Assembly: GCA_034521575.1 (NCBI GenBank)
Contig: JAXHMJ010000002.1
Coordinates: 590,706-654,705, forward strand
DNA length: 64,000 nucleotides
Reading direction: 5' to 3'
From: a candidate division KSB1 bacterium
Lineage (GTDB): Bacteria > Zhuqueibacterota > Zhuqueibacteria > Residuimicrobiales > Krinioviventaceae
Shown here: piece after piece, positions 1 through 11,180 of the stretch
Layout of the letters: each line of letters begins with the position of its first letter
How positions within the stretch are numbered: position 1 is the stretch's first letter
Translations under genes and position numbers: made by a program
The notes under the pieces: model-generated
What the model was told of the DNA's origin: nothing
The model's input: only the letters and a program-made list of their open reading frames with translations
The model's database searches: none

Positions 1-3000
1 ATCCGCGGTGAAACAGCGGACGTTTGGCATTAAAAATATTGTTGATATTGAGATAGGCTTCAAAAGATAAAGATCCTATCTTTAGTCGCTTGCTGAACCT
101 GACATCCATTTCCCAGTAATTCGGCCACTGAAGATTTTTTGATGCAAACAATTCGCCGAGAGGATTCCAGGTGAAATGGCGTCCGGATTGAAACACCGGC
201 AGCATACTCATTCTTAACTGACCCAGGGGGTGAATACCGATAAGACGGGGACCAAAGTCGGAAGGAGAGTGAACTGACAGATTTGCTCTGAATCCGGGTT
301 CCGGCAGGAATGTGGATTCCGCGCCCTCGTACAGACTGAATTGTTCATTTTTGGATGGATCCTGATAAAAAGCCTGTTTCCCGGTATATCCGGATTTACG
401 AAATGTGAAATCAAAATTAGCCCAACCCGTGAACCATCGTCCCACATTTTTTGAGATACTCAATTCAAGGCCCAGGATGTCTTCATAGTTGTTATTGTAA
501 TATTTGTCGTAATCAACGGATCCGGCTGCATTTTGAATGTTTACTTGTCCCTGTTCGCCGGTTACATCTTTATAAAAGCCGCTTATCCTGATCAGGTATT
601 GTTCCGCCATTTCATATTCCACACCGGTTTCATAAGAAATCGTGCGCGGCGGGTCCATATTCGGGTCACCGACTTCAATCAGGCCGATGCGCAACGGCCT
701 GGCTTCAGTGATATACAAATTTTTCCAGGGCACCAGCTGGCGAAAATGACCATAATTGAAATAGAATTTTGATTTATCCGTGACCGGAAAAGACATGCCC
801 AGTCGCGGACTGAGAATGAATTTGGTTTCAACATCTTTGAGCACACCAAGACTGTCCCAGACATCAAATGCATTGATTTCCCTTTTGGCTTCTTCTTCCG
901 TATTTGAGCCGTGTGTACCCCACACGTCTTCATCAAACATATTCGCTTCGGGCCATCTGCCGGAAGGATCATAATAGTCCGCCCGCAGTCCGATATTGGT
1001 GACCACACCTTCAAAAGTGATTTGATCCTGAATATAAGCCCCACCGAACAGGGGATTGCGATTCCAGAATAATGTGTGATGTCCGCCGGAATGACCGTAC
1101 CAATGCGAAACCAGCTCGTTTTCAACGTTGGAATATTCCAGTTCAATACCGGTTTTAATGAAATGGTGGGGAGTCAACTGACTTGCCAGATTGAATTTTC
1201 CCCGGAATGTCTGAACATTGGAACTGTCCATCCAGGCTTGGCCGACCTGTGCAAACCGATGATGAGTGACGCCGAACGGTTGTTCATAGTTGCCGCTATA
1301 GTCAAATCCGTCCAATTCATATCTGCCGGTACTGAAATGATACGGCATTTCATTTACCTTGATGGGTCCGAATTCTGCGATGGCGCCCGGTGTTCGGTCA
1401 CTGTATTTTTCAAGAAATTCCTGACCGGTGATATCCCACCATTCGTCAATACTGATTTTATTCGCCCAGGACGGGGTTGCACGATATCGGCGGGATTCCC
1501 GGCTCAGGGTGACATCCCAGAATGTACGGGCGCTGAGTGTCTTTGTGAGTTTTGCACTCACCAGAGTGGTGTATGTTTTCATGGGACTGAAATTGACCGG
1601 TTGATACAAATACTGGGATTCACCCGCTGTATTGTCAATGATATTGTTGACGGGCTGCATTTGCCCCATTCCATCCGGCGCCTGATTGCCTTTTAATGCT
1701 TCGATCATGCCGTCCTGAAACCGGTATAATCCGTTTAACTCCAGTTTTAATGATTTGCTGAGATCGGATTTCAATGTCAACATGGTGGTCGATTCCAGCT
1801 GACTGTCTTTGGTGTTCGGAACTGTATAGTACTTTTGACTGCTGTTATGGGATAAATAAAAAGTAGCATTGCCCAGGGGGTCGCCGATAAACGGTACCGG
1901 ACCGCCGAAACCAAAGTCAATGTTCCAGTCAGAGTGTCCGCCTTCACGCGGATGTGCGTGGTCTGCGAATTTTTTCTTGATTTCGTCAGATACTTCATAG
2001 CCCTGTTCCGCCAGTTTGTCCCACGGCGGATCGATCATATGCATCCAGGCGTCCCAGAGATATAAATCAATGGGTTGAGCTTCAATATCATAAGAATTGG
2101 ATCTATTGAATAACGTGGCCAATGTGTTCCAGCCGACAAACGGCCGGTATTGACCTTTCAGGTAATCATTGTCCCCCCATGCCTCTTCATTGCCCACAAA
2201 AGCAACGTCCGGGTCCAAATCAGCGCGTAGCTCATAATTGGTATAATCATATAGGGATTTGCCAAAGCGTTTCATGTGCGGATTGTTCATCGACATATCC
2301 AGACGACCGGAATATGTCTGTCTGCTCCCGGATTTAGTGGTGATTTCCATCATACCGGAACGGAAATTCCCATATTCTGCGTTGAATCCGCCTTTGACGA
2401 CAGATACCTGTTCAATACTGCTGAGAGGGATATTTACGGTTGGAGTGCCATGGCGTTTATTAACAAATGTGATACCATTCAGGATGGTCCCGGTCTGGGC
2501 GGGATCACCACCGCGGATGCCGAGATTCTCTGCAACGCCGGCTTGTTTTGTGATAAAGTCTTTTAGTGTGCGAATGGATGCTGTTTCGATAATCTGATCA
2601 CTGGTCATGACTTCCTGGCTATAGGATACCTCTTTGTGCAATATATCACGTTCCGCAACCACCGTTACTTCTTCACCTTCTATTACACTGGGTTCAAGAT
2701 TAAAAGGAACATTGGATGTCCGGTTCACTTGTACCAGCACATTGGTCTTGGTTACGATTTTATATCCGATCATGGATGCGCGTACCTTGAACTCGCCGAC
2801 CGGGACATTGACAATGATATATCGACCCTGTAAATCCGTAGCACGCTCCTATTGAAGTCTGCGGGATGGTTACATTGGCTCCGGGCAAAGGTTCGTTGGT
2901 GGCAGCGTCTGTTACGACTCCTTCAATTTTACCGGTGGTTTGTGCGAAACCCGGAATATGCAGGATAAATATGAAAAGAATGACCCATATACCATATATT

Positions 3001-3017
3001 AAAAACTTTTTAATCAT
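1..3017 (-). CDS. TonB-dependent outer-membrane receptor (frameshift near N-terminus; 3' end outside window)
   Basis: An outer-membrane active transporter driven by TonB, probably for a carbohydrate or other large ligand. The chosen ATG has AGGAG seven bases upstream. It is followed by a signal peptide (about residues 1-26, ending FAQ), a carboxypeptidase-regulatory-like domain (EGVVTDAATNEPLPGANV), a plug domain and a long series of aromatic-rich barrel strands (for example GHFRQLVPWKNLYI). Around 2843-2852 the frame changes: the codons for PQTSIGA are in one frame and DLQGRYIIVNVPVGEF in another. From there the reading is open to the window edge. It is either a real frameshift or a sequencing indel. 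It lies downstream of the beta-helix gene on the same strand, with no SusD-like partner. The family call is firm; the substrate is unknown. Confidence 0.85.
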
Positions 3018-3208
3018 TAGAATTCTCCTATTCTTCAAGAGAAAAGAATTTTGATGTGTTTAGCCGCTGAGCGGTTTTACACTGTTGCTCATGTTTTTGC
3101 TTGACGCGATATGTGTTTTCGCGAATTTATTTATTCACTGATTAAACTCCAGGTCCGGAATAAATAACTGTCCATCCGGACCTGAAATTGAAGAGAAAAA
3201 GTTGTTAA

Positions 3209-4573
3209 TTATTTCAGAACCAGCATTTTCTTTTCAGCATGCAATGCGCCCGATGTGATGGTGTAAACATAAACACCGGATGGCAAATCGCCTGCGTCAA
3301 AAGTAATATGATGAGAACCGGCCGGAACCAGATCATGAACCAGAGTCGCCACTGTTCTGCCCATCGTATCATATACCTTTATTGTGGTCCAGTCAGCTTT
3401 AGTCAGGGTATATTCAATGGTTGTTGTCGGATTGAACGGGTTCGGATAATTCTGTTTCAGGGTAAAGCCGTTTGGTGTTGATACCGGTTTTGAATCCACA
3501 CCCGTATGGGTCGGATCCCAACGCAGATCACCAATAGCCATACCATCGTCAGCTTGCCCCAAAATCGGTGAATCTTCAGCCAGTGTAAAATCACCATTTC
3601 CGATGGGATCGACATTGGCAAAACCGGGATCAATCCATAATGTGTCCTGGAACATATCCTGATTCGCAACTTGTTCTCCCATAGCTGTCTGATCCGCCTC
3701 CCAGAAACAGCAATTTGCAACAAGTGCATTCATGCCGTCTCTAAGTTGAATAGGCTCACGAGGATTGTTTCCAAACACATAATCATCGCCATTGATCATA
3801 TAAAAAAGAGAATTCTTAATGGTAATCATATTGTTTTCCGCATGCCCCGGCCGCATTTGTATTGCTTTTTGCGCCACATAGGCAATTGTTACATGATTAA
3901 TATAGACGGTGGGATCATTGGCAATCGTAGAGTTATCATACCGAAACACTTTATCACCTATATTCCAAAAGGTAGAGTTTTTAGAATATATATAATTAAT
4001 CGTTGTAACTTTGAAACTAAAACCGGCATTATGGGTAACCAAACTGTTATTTATCCATAATGTATCCACCATCACAAACTGCCCGCTCATCCCATCTGTT
4101 CCATTAACAATAAATCTACAAAAATCATGCACATAGCAATCATCAAATTTAATAGCATCAACTGCTGCACCGGGAGCAAATGTTACCACATAATTAGCTG
4201 CACGGTATTGTGCCGTATCAGGTTCTAAGCCATCCAGGTCCAATCCTGTTAGTGTGAGATGTGCCTGGGATTCAAGCATGAAAAATGCCGGTCGATTACC
4301 GCCGCTTCCTGTTTGCACCGAATGATTTTTGATAACAGGTCGATCAGTATAATTATCTTTGGCTTTAATCGTTAATTCTTTGTCAATAGTAATGCTGTTC
4401 AAAAAAGTTTCCACATATTCTCCACCATCTTGTAATACCAATACATCGCCGTCATTCGCAGCTGCTATAGCGGCGCTCAGTGTCGCGTCACCGGGTTCGA
4501 CCTGAACCTCTGCGGAAAACAAAGCAAATGGTAGTAAACAAAACATACATCCAATAATAGCTTTTTTCAACAT
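3209..4573 (-). CDS. Secreted right-handed beta-helix protein with C-terminal sorting domain (polysaccharide-lyase-like), copy 1
   Basis: A secreted parallel beta-helix protein of about 454 residues. The signal peptide ends FALFSAEV. It is followed by VEPGDATLSAAI-type start-of-helix sequence, repeated Asn/Ile-rich coils (IKNSLFYMI, INHVTIAYV) and a C-terminal sorting domain with NYPNPFNPTTTIEYTL and ending KKMLVLK. Such folds are typical of chondroitinase B/alginate-lyase and pectate-lyase relatives, but I see no catalytic signature that fixes a substrate. AGGAGG stands only 2 bases before an upstream ATG (4579) but 8 bases before this one, so the second ATG is preferred. It is followed by the TonB receptor and is divergent from the membrane regulator at 5055. 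It was duplicated at 9302-10707, where only the ends are conserved. Confidence 0.8.
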   Translation of the reverse strand: MLKKAIIGCMFCLLPFALFSAEVQVEPGDATLSAAIAAANDGDVLVLQDGGEYVETFLNSITIDKELTIKAKDNYTDRPVIKNHSVQTGSGGNRPAFFMLESQAHLTLTGLDLDGLEPDTAQYRAANYVVTFAPGAAVDAIKFDDCYVHDFCRFIVNGTDGMSGQFVMVDTLWINNSLVTHNAGFSFKVTTINYIYSKNSTFWNIGDKVFRYDNSTIANDPTVYINHVTIAYVAQKAIQMRPGHAENNMITIKNSLFYMINGDDYVFGNNPREPIQLRDGMNALVANCCFWEADQTAMGEQVANQDMFQDTLWIDPGFANVDPIGNGDFTLAEDSPILGQADDGMAIGDLRWDPTHTGVDSKPVSTPNGFTLKQNYPNPFNPTTTIEYTLTKADWTTIKVYDTMGRTVATLVHDLVPAGSHHITFDAGDLPSGVYVYTITSGALHAEKKMLVLK

Positions 4574-5054
4574 TTTCATATCCTCCTGATTGATGAGTTA
4601 CTCTCACTTTACTTGTTAGTTTGTAACTTTACCTCCTTTGTCTGGTGAAAAAATTGATATTTATATGATTTATCTTTAATAACCATTTCGGCAGAGTATT
4701 GGATTATAAACGTTAATCATGTCTCTGATGTAGTTATGCAATATGTAAAGGCTGATGCCTATCCTATTCGAGTCGATGGCGATGAGAATATTTGATTGAT
4801 TAATGACACACCTATCATATACATAAAAGCAGAGTTAGTTTCAAGTTAATTCACGTGTAATTTAACGGTTATTAACGGTTTAATTCACTGTTAACAATTT
4901 CTTAAACAGGAAAATTTTGGTAAAACTATAATTGTCTTGCATCTTTATTGATCAAGAATTATATTTTTAAAATTATCAATGACTTTTGCTTGGATTTGAG
5001 CTAATCGATCATTGCGCTTTTAACGCATACTTTTTTATTAATTTTGGATAAAAT
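4574..5054. promoter_or_regulatory. Divergent intergenic control region with tandem TTAACGGTT repeats
   Basis: AT-rich region of about 480 bases between the leftward beta-helix gene and the rightward membrane regulator. At 4862-4882 it holds two direct copies of TTAACGGTT spaced ten bases apart, followed by TTCACTGTTAAC. A one-turn spacing is what a winged-helix regulator bound as a head-to-tail dimer would use. The same region recurs almost unchanged at 10714-11180. No experimental support; the operator role is inferred. Confidence 0.45.
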
Positions 5055-6293
5055 ATGCCCGACAATAAAACAAGAGAGGAAATCTTAAAACGTGTTCTGA
5101 AAAGTCCGGAATTTGTGCACGCCAGGAAACACAAACAGTTGTTGACTTTTCTGGTGCACGAATCTATGCAGGGAAGAACGCCCGATGAATACTCTATTGC
5201 TGTGGATGTTTTTGGCAAAAATGCTGATTATAATCCCAATGTGGATACCAATGTTCGCGTAAATGTGTTTCATTTGCGAAAGAAACTGGACAAGTATTAT
5301 CAGAAGGAAGGAAAGAATGAACCCATAAGAATCGAGATCCCGCGAGGGCATTATGCTGTCAGTTTCGTAAAAAACGACAATCAAAGCCGTATCCGGGATA
5401 AATTATTGATACCCCTTGTTATGATTCTTGTCGTGGTGCTGGGATTTTTTATCGGAGATTATTTCCTGGATCTCAAACAGGAAAATATAAAACTGAATCA
5501 AAATTTCATCAAAGCTGTACAAGCGACAAAGCACCCGGTATGGAGTGTTTTTAACCAGTCTTCGCTGCCCAATATGATAGTCCTGGGTGAAATATATTTT
5601 TTCAGAAAGTATGATCCCGATTTACAGCAGTTTGTACTTGTTCGCTATAATCAGGTGGAATCCGATGATGAACTTGAAAAATTGAAGCAGCAGTATCCTT
5701 CTCTACAATTCGAAACCGTTCAGGAAAACAGTCCGGAGTATTTTGCCATGAACAGCGTCTGGCCTATGGTGGATATTATACCGGTTTGCATGGTTTCTAA
5801 TCAGAACTATTATTTACAGCGTTCCTCTGCTGTAACGCCGCGCGAATTAAAGGACAATAATATCATTTATGTCGGTTATTATCGTTCACTGGGGCTCCTG
5901 GAATTGATGAGTCAACGATTAGATTACAAATTTGATTTTTCGCGAAAACAAATTGTCATACAAAACGGGGCTTCCGTGATAAAAAGGTATGATCCAACCG
6001 CGTCTTTTAAGCAAACTCATGTAGATTATTGTATCGTGAAAAAACTGCCCGGTACGAACCACAATACAATTTTACTGATTTCCAGTTTCAGTGCCTCCGG
6101 CTCCCGAGGCGCCGCAAAATATCTGACCCGTCCGGAATCTTTATCAGAGTTGACTGAATTGTTTGAAAAAAAATATGAACTATTTCCAGACTATTTCGAG
6201 CTTGTTTTCAAAGTGAGTGGTTATGAACGCAGCGATCTGGATACCAAAGTAATAGAGTACCGGAAGGTTGAGCGAGGAGCTGAACTCTGGTAA
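5055..6293 (+). CDS. Membrane-bound winged-helix one-component regulator, copy 1
   Basis: Protein of 412 residues. Residues 1-108 match the N-terminal winged-helix domain found in many Acidobacteria/Bacteroidota-type signalling proteins (EEILKRVLKSPEFVHARKHK, then YSIAVDVFGKNADYNPNVDT, VRVNVFHLRKKLDKYY and IRIEIPRGHYAVSF). One transmembrane helix follows (about residues 117-137, LLIPLVMILVVVLGFFIG), and then a 270-residue domain I do not recognise. The architecture is CadC/ToxR-like: cytoplasmic DNA binding and a periplasmic sensor. Its position divergent from the beta-helix/TonB genes suggests that it controls them. An intact reading frame here contrasts with the broken copy at 11181. Confidence 0.75.
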   Translation: MPDNKTREEILKRVLKSPEFVHARKHKQLLTFLVHESMQGRTPDEYSIAVDVFGKNADYNPNVDTNVRVNVFHLRKKLDKYYQKEGKNEPIRIEIPRGHYAVSFVKNDNQSRIRDKLLIPLVMILVVVLGFFIGDYFLDLKQENIKLNQNFIKAVQATKHPVWSVFNQSSLPNMIVLGEIYFFRKYDPDLQQFVLVRYNQVESDDELEKLKQQYPSLQFETVQENSPEYFAMNSVWPMVDIIPVCMVSNQNYYLQRSSAVTPRELKDNNIIYVGYYRSLGLLELMSQRLDYKFDFSRKQIVIQNGASVIKRYDPTASFKQTHVDYCIVKKLPGTNHNTILLISSFSASGSRGAAKYLTRPESLSELTELFEKKYELFPDYFELVFKVSGYERSDLDTKVIEYRKVERGAELW

Positions 6294-6464
6294 GTTATGT
6301 CACTGCAGAGCGCCTGTGCCTTTTTTTCTGTGCCAAATATTCTGGCTCTTTTGATCATAAAGGAGACAAGGCCGTAAAAATGCGGGTTTCGCAAGGGCAT
6401 TGTAATATGGAACATTTAGCTGCTGATATTTGTATTATAATCTATAAAACAAAAGGAGGCAGTT

Positions 6465-7046
6465 ATGCGACTATTACTTTTATGTGTTATACTCACGGGA
6501 GGCCTTATGGCTCAGGACAAACTATATAACGAATTGACGGATTTTGAAAAATATGTGATTCTGGAAAAGGGCACGGAACGGCCCTGGACCGGCAAATATG
6601 TCGATCATAAAGAGGACGGTACCTATACCTGCAAGCGCTGCGGGGCGGCTTTGTATCAATCCGACAGCAAATTTAATTCAAACTGCGGCTGGCCCAGTTT
6701 TGACGATGAAATTGAGGGCGCTGTCAAAAAGCAGCCGGATGCGGACGGACGCCGCACTGAAATTGTCTGCGCCAATTGCGGCGGTCATCTGGGACATGTG
6801 TTTTACGGCGAAGGGTTTACGCCCAAAGATACCCGGCACTGTGTCAATTCCGTATCGTTGAATTTCAACTCCGAGGCGGACGCTGTGAATTCGCAATCGA
6901 AACAAGCCAAAGCTGTGTTTGCAGGCGGTTGTTTCTGGGGCGTCGAGTATCATTTTGAAAAACTGGACGGCGTCAAATCCGTGGTGTCCGGCTACACCGG
7001 CGGCCATAAAGAGAATCCGACACCCATCTTTACCATAAATATTTAA
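6465..7046 (+). pseudogene. msrAB: MsrB-MsrA methionine sulfoxide reductase fusion, truncated by IS insertion (copy 1)
   Basis: Exported MsrB-MsrA fusion (signal peptide ending LMAQ). MsrB comes first, with its zinc cysteines (CKRC, CANC) and catalytic region RHCVNSVSL. MsrA begins with the catalytic [11 protein letters not shown]. The coding sequence matches the copy at 12594 up to base 7021 and then runs into the left end of the insertion sequence, adding a few foreign residues before a stop. The MsrB half is complete; MsrA lacks roughly its last two thirds. Start ATG 6465 has AAAGGAGGC upstream. Confidence 0.85.
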
Positions 7047-9091
7047 AAAAAGCGTTTTTTCATATTTTTGCGAGCTAAACATATGTTTTTTAGTTTAGGT
7101 TTAAAGTGTAGTGACCTATACATTTATTTTATTCTTGACATCAATACTTTTTTTTCATATATTGACACATGTTTATAAGAGAAATAAAAAGAAGAAATAA
7201 ACCATACGAAAAACAGTTTATTGCCCATCGACTCGTAGAATCCTACCGTACCGAAAAAGGTCCCAGACAACGAGTGATTCTCGATCTGGGGTATTTGGAC
7301 CTTCCCAAAGATCAATGGAAACTGCTGGCTGACACCATTGAAGCCAAGGTCTCAGGGCAACAAACCATGCTGCCTGTTGACAAAAAGATTGACTCACTGG
7401 CAACCTACTATGCACAAAAAATTATTAAAAAACATCTCGAAAAACAACCGGAATCTAAGACTGAAGAACAAGAAAAACATGATTTTAAATCCGTTGATGT
7501 CAATTCTCTGCAAAACTCTCAAATTAAAACCCTTGGCGCTGAATATGTCGGTCTAAAAGCCTGCAAACGATTGGGTCTGGATTCTTTGTTGGAAGAATTA
7601 GGATTTACCACCAAGCAAACACAAGTAGCCCTGTTGTCCATCATTGGCCGGTTGGTTCGTCCGGGAAGTGAGCTCAAAACAGCTGAATGGGCGCGCCATA
7701 TTAGTGGTATCGGTGAATTGCTCGGCGTTGATTTTACACATCTTTCTCACAATGCGTTGTATCGGATCAGCGACCGACTCCTTAAGCATAAAGATGAGAT
7801 CGAGGCCTATCTGGCAAAAACTGAAAAAGATCTTTTTTCTTTACCGGAAAAGATCATTCTCTATGATCTGACCAATACCTATTTTGAAGGAACTGCCAAA
7901 CACAATAAAAAGGCACAAAGAGGCCGCTCCAAAGAAAAACGCAATGATTGTCCCTTATTGACATTGGCCATGGTTATAGATGAACAAGGTTTTGTCAAAA
8001 CCAGTCGTATATTGCCGGGCAATATTTCTGAACCTCATACACTCGAAAATACGTTAAAGGCTTTAGATTCAACATATTACGATTCGAAAAAAGAAAAGAG
8101 AGAAACTTCCCAAACTATTACCGTGGTCATGGATGCCGGTATTGCGACCGATGACAATATTGGTTTACTCAAAAGTCAGGGATACGATTATATTGTGGTC
8201 TCCCGCAAAAAACCAAAATTGCCGCGCAGTCAGGAGAGCATGCCATTTACCACAGTAAAAGAGGATCATCGTAATAAAGTACAAGCCAAACTTTACGTTC
8301 AAGACGACGAAGCAATCCTGACCTGTCAGAGCAAATTGAAAGCAAGAAAAGAACAAAGCATGCGCCAGATGTTCGAAAATCGCTTGGAGCATGATCTCAA
8401 ACTTGCCTCTGCGGCTTTAAGCCAAAAAGGCGGCGTCAAAACCTATGACAAGGTCGTTAAACGCGTTAATCGTCTGATGGAAAAGCACAAACGCATTTCA
8501 CAATATTACCATATCGAGGTCAAGCAACAAGGCAATTTCGCATCGGCCATCACCTGGGTAAAAGTGAATCAGAAACGAGCAGAAGACCGCTTTTCAGGCA
8601 CCTATTATTTGTGGACCAGCCGAACCGATTTATCCGAGCAGGAAATATGGTCTTTGTATACGATGTTAACCAATCTGGAAGGTGCTTTTCGGTCATTGAA
8701 AACAGAGTCGAATTTACGTCCCATTTTTCACAGAAAAGAAGAGCATGCCGATGCCCATATTTTTATTGCGGTTTTGGCTTACCATCTCTTAAATGTCATC
8801 CAGAAAGAATTGAAAAAGAACAACATTCATATGCAGTGGCAATACATTCGGGAGCGGCTATCCTCTCATGAAAGGGTTACCACATCTTTTATGACAAAAG
8901 ATCGTCAACGTCTTTATATTAGAAAAACATCACAAGCGGATGCGTTCCATAAAATGATTTATGGTGCTCTTAATATATCTCATAGTCCTCTAAAAACGAA
9001 ACGATATGAAAGCTGAAAATCTGTAGTGATCAGATTTAAAAATGAGTGTCTGTTTTCTATATACTTATAAGCTATGATGGTAAAGATGGGT
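7022..9091 (+). mobile_element. IS1634-family insertion sequence at the joint of a tandem duplication
   Basis: A 2070-bp element bounded by 15-bp perfect terminal inverted repeats: ACCCATCTTTACCAT at 7022-7036 and its complement at 9077-9091. It contains one transposase gene. Flanking bases (TCCGAC on the left, TAAAAAC on the right) show no target-site duplication. The left flank is msrAB interior and the right flank is the first codons of the TonB receptor gene, so the element lies exactly between the two copies of the duplicated segment. Confidence 0.9.
7169..9016 (+). CDS. IS1634-family DDE transposase
   Basis: Intact 615-residue transposase. The N-terminus (FIREIKRRNKPYEKQFIAHR, then VILDLGYLDLP) and length are typical of IS1634-family enzymes. 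The conserved DDE region includes ILYDLTNTYFEG, VVMDAGIATDDN and the C-terminal NLEGAFRSLKTESNLRPIFH. It fills the element between the two inverted repeats, so the IS could still be active. No frameshift is seen, unlike many neighbours. Confidence 0.92.
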   Translation: MFIREIKRRNKPYEKQFIAHRLVESYRTEKGPRQRVILDLGYLDLPKDQWKLLADTIEAKVSGQQTMLPVDKKIDSLATYYAQKIIKKHLEKQPESKTEEQEKHDFKSVDVNSLQNSQIKTLGAEYVGLKACKRLGLDSLLEELGFTTKQTQVALLSIIGRLVRPGSELKTAEWARHISGIGELLGVDFTHLSHNALYRISDRLLKHKDEIEAYLAKTEKDLFSLPEKIILYDLTNTYFEGTAKHNKKAQRGRSKEKRNDCPLLTLAMVIDEQGFVKTSRILPGNISEPHTLENTLKALDSTYYDSKKEKRETSQTITVVMDAGIATDDNIGLLKSQGYDYIVVSRKKPKLPRSQESMPFTTVKEDHRNKVQAKLYVQDDEAILTCQSKLKARKEQSMRQMFENRLEHDLKLASAALSQKGGVKTYDKVVKRVNRLMEKHKRISQYYHIEVKQQGNFASAITWVKVNQKRAEDRFSGTYYLWTSRTDLSEQEIWSLYTMLTNLEGAFRSLKTESNLRPIFHRKEEHADAHIFIAVLAYHLLNVIQKELKKNNIHMQWQYIRERLSSHERVTTSFMTKDRQRLYIRKTSQADAFHKMIYGALNISHSPLKTKRYES

Positions 9092-9109
9092 TAAAAACTT
9101 TTTAATCAT
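9092..9109 (-). pseudogene. 5' stub of duplicated TonB receptor gene
   Basis: Only the start codon and first few codons (MIKKFL) of the TonB receptor remain here, cut by the right end of the IS. The upstream 190 bases, including the AGGAG site and the hairpin AGCCGCTGA(A)CGGTT region, are nearly identical to 3010-3208. This marks the beginning of the right-hand copy of the duplication. Confidence 0.8.
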
Positions 9110-9301
9110 TAGAATTCTCCTATTCTTCAAGAGAAAAGAATTTTGATGTGTTTAGCCGCTGAACGGTTTTACACTGTTGCTCATGTTTTTGCTTGACGCG
9201 ATATGTGTTTTCGCGAATTTATTTATTCACTGATTAAACTCCAGGTCCGGAATAAATAACTGTCCATCCCGGACCTGAAATTGAAGAGAAAAAGTTGTTA
9301 A

Positions 9302-10707
9302 TTATTTCAGAACCAGCATTTTCTTTTCAGCATGCAATGCGCCCGATGTGATGGTGTAAACATAAACACCGGATGGCAAATCGCCTGCGTCAAAAGTAAT
9401 ATGATGAGAACCGGCCGGAACCAGATCATGAACCAGAGTCGCCACTGTTCTGCCCATCGTATCATATACCTTTATTGTGGTCCAGTCAGCTTTACTCAGG
9501 GTATATTCAATGGTTGTTGTCGGATTGAACGGGTTCGGATAATTCTGTTTCAGGGTAAAGCCGTTTGGTGTTGATACCGGTTCGGATGCAACAGCCGTTG
9601 CTGTCGGGTCCCAACGTACATCACCCAGGGCTGTGCCGTCATCCGCTTCACCCAAAGCCGGTGAATCTTCCGCCAGCGTGAAATCAGCGTCCGGCCCTGG
9701 ATCCAATGCCAACGGCGCGTTGGCGAATTTCGGGTCCACATCCCACCAGTTGTTTTTGGCGTCTGTGCTGTCCGCAATATCAATGGCATCTGTCATGTAA
9801 AACAGATTGTACTCGACCATCGTGTTTTCATTATCACGGATTTGAATCGGATCTTTTGCATTATCGCCACCCGGTTCTGCGCCCAAATCACTGATGATTT
9901 TGGCAAAAATGTTATTCTTGATCGTGATGCTGTTGGGATCTTCAACCGAATAGCGTAATTGCATCGCTCTGTCACCCAGCGCATAAAAAGTATTGTGCAG
10001 AATATGAATCTCGGGATTGCTGCCATTGCCCCGATCCTCCGCACGAATCGATTTGCGCTCGCTCTGCCAAAATGTATTGTTTTCAACCCAGAGATAATTA
10101 AGAATGGCATTTTTGGTGGTCATTGCTTTGGGCGCTTTGTAAAAGAGAGAATTGGTGATGATACAAGAATCGATTCCAACAAAGGCGCTGGCGTGATCAC
10201 CGCTTTCACCATGTACAACACGACCCAGGGCCAGAACACATGATGAATAAAACAGTCATCAATGGTGAATTTATCAATCATCTGAAGCGTGGTCTCCCAA
10301 CTGATGTTAAACAATGCAGCAAGCGCTTTATATTGACTGGTATCGGCCATGCCGCAGTCAAATTCCAGACCCTGAACGGTGAAATCGCAATCAGACAATT
10401 CAAATCCAAAAGTTTCTGCCGCAATGTTACCTCCGCTTGGGAAGGCGGGAAATGAAATCACCGGACGCGTGCTGTATCCGTCTTCCGCCTTGATGGTCAA
10501 TTCAATGCCGTCGACAGCAATCGGCAGAACCGTCTGATCCGTTTCACGGTACTCGCCGCCGTCCTGCAGCACCAATACATCGCCGTCATCGCACGCCGTT
10601 ATAGCGGCGCTCAGTGTCGCGTCACCGGGTTCGACCTGAACCTCTGCGGAAAACAAAGCAAATGGTAGTAAACAAAATATACATCCAATAATAGCTTTTT
10701 TCAACAT
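9302..10707 (-). pseudogene. Secreted beta-helix protein with sorting domain, copy 2 (one frameshift)
   Basis: Paralog of the protein at 3209. The signal peptide and first helix rung (SAEVQVEPGDATLSAAI) and the last 105 residues, from PVSTPNGFTLKQNYPNPFNP to KKMLVLK, are almost identical. The core between them is only distantly similar (ITIKNNIFAKI, IHILHNTFYAL, NNWWDVDPKFA). The frame breaks near 10200-10225: upstream it reads HHVFWP and downstream ESGDHASAFVGIDSC in another frame. One indel would restore a protein of about 465 residues, so inactivity is not certain. The start is at the second ATG, as in copy 1. Confidence 0.75.
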
Positions 10708-10713
10708 TTTCAT

Positions 10714-11180
10714 ATCCTCCTGATTGATGAGTTACTCTCACTTTCTTGTTAGTTTGTAACTTTACCTCCTTTGTCTGGTGAAAATATTGATATTTATATG
10801 ATTTATCTTTAATAACCATTTCGGCAGAGTATTGGATTATAAACGTTAATCATGTCTCTGTAGTTATGCAATATGTAAAGGCTGATGCCTATTCGAGTCG
10901 ATGGCGATGAGAATATGTTGATTGATTAATGTCACACCTATCATATACATAAAAACAGAGTTAGTTTCAAGTTAATTTACGTGTAATTTAACGGTTATTA
11001 ACGGTTTAATTCACTGTTAACAATTTCTTAAACAGGAAAATTTTGGTAAAACTATAATTGTCTTGCATCTTTATTGATCAAGAATTATATTTTTAAAATT
11101 ATCAATGACTTTTGCTTGGATTTGAGCTAATCGATCATTGCGCTTTTAACGCATACTTTTTTATTAATTTTGGATAAAAT
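10714..11180. promoter_or_regulatory. Duplicated divergent control region
   Basis: Near-identical copy of 4574-5054, including the tandem TTAACGGTT repeats at 10986-11006, with a few small deletions. It separates beta-helix copy 2 from regulator copy 2. Confidence 0.45.

Noticed and set aside
214-1696. Several open frames on both strands within 200-1700
   Set aside because: They are out-of-frame readings of the TonB receptor, whose own frame translates to continuous barrel sequence.
7022-9091. Target-site duplication around the IS1634 element
   Set aside because: Flanking bases differ (TCCGAC and TAAAAAC); this supports a recombination origin of the duplication joint.
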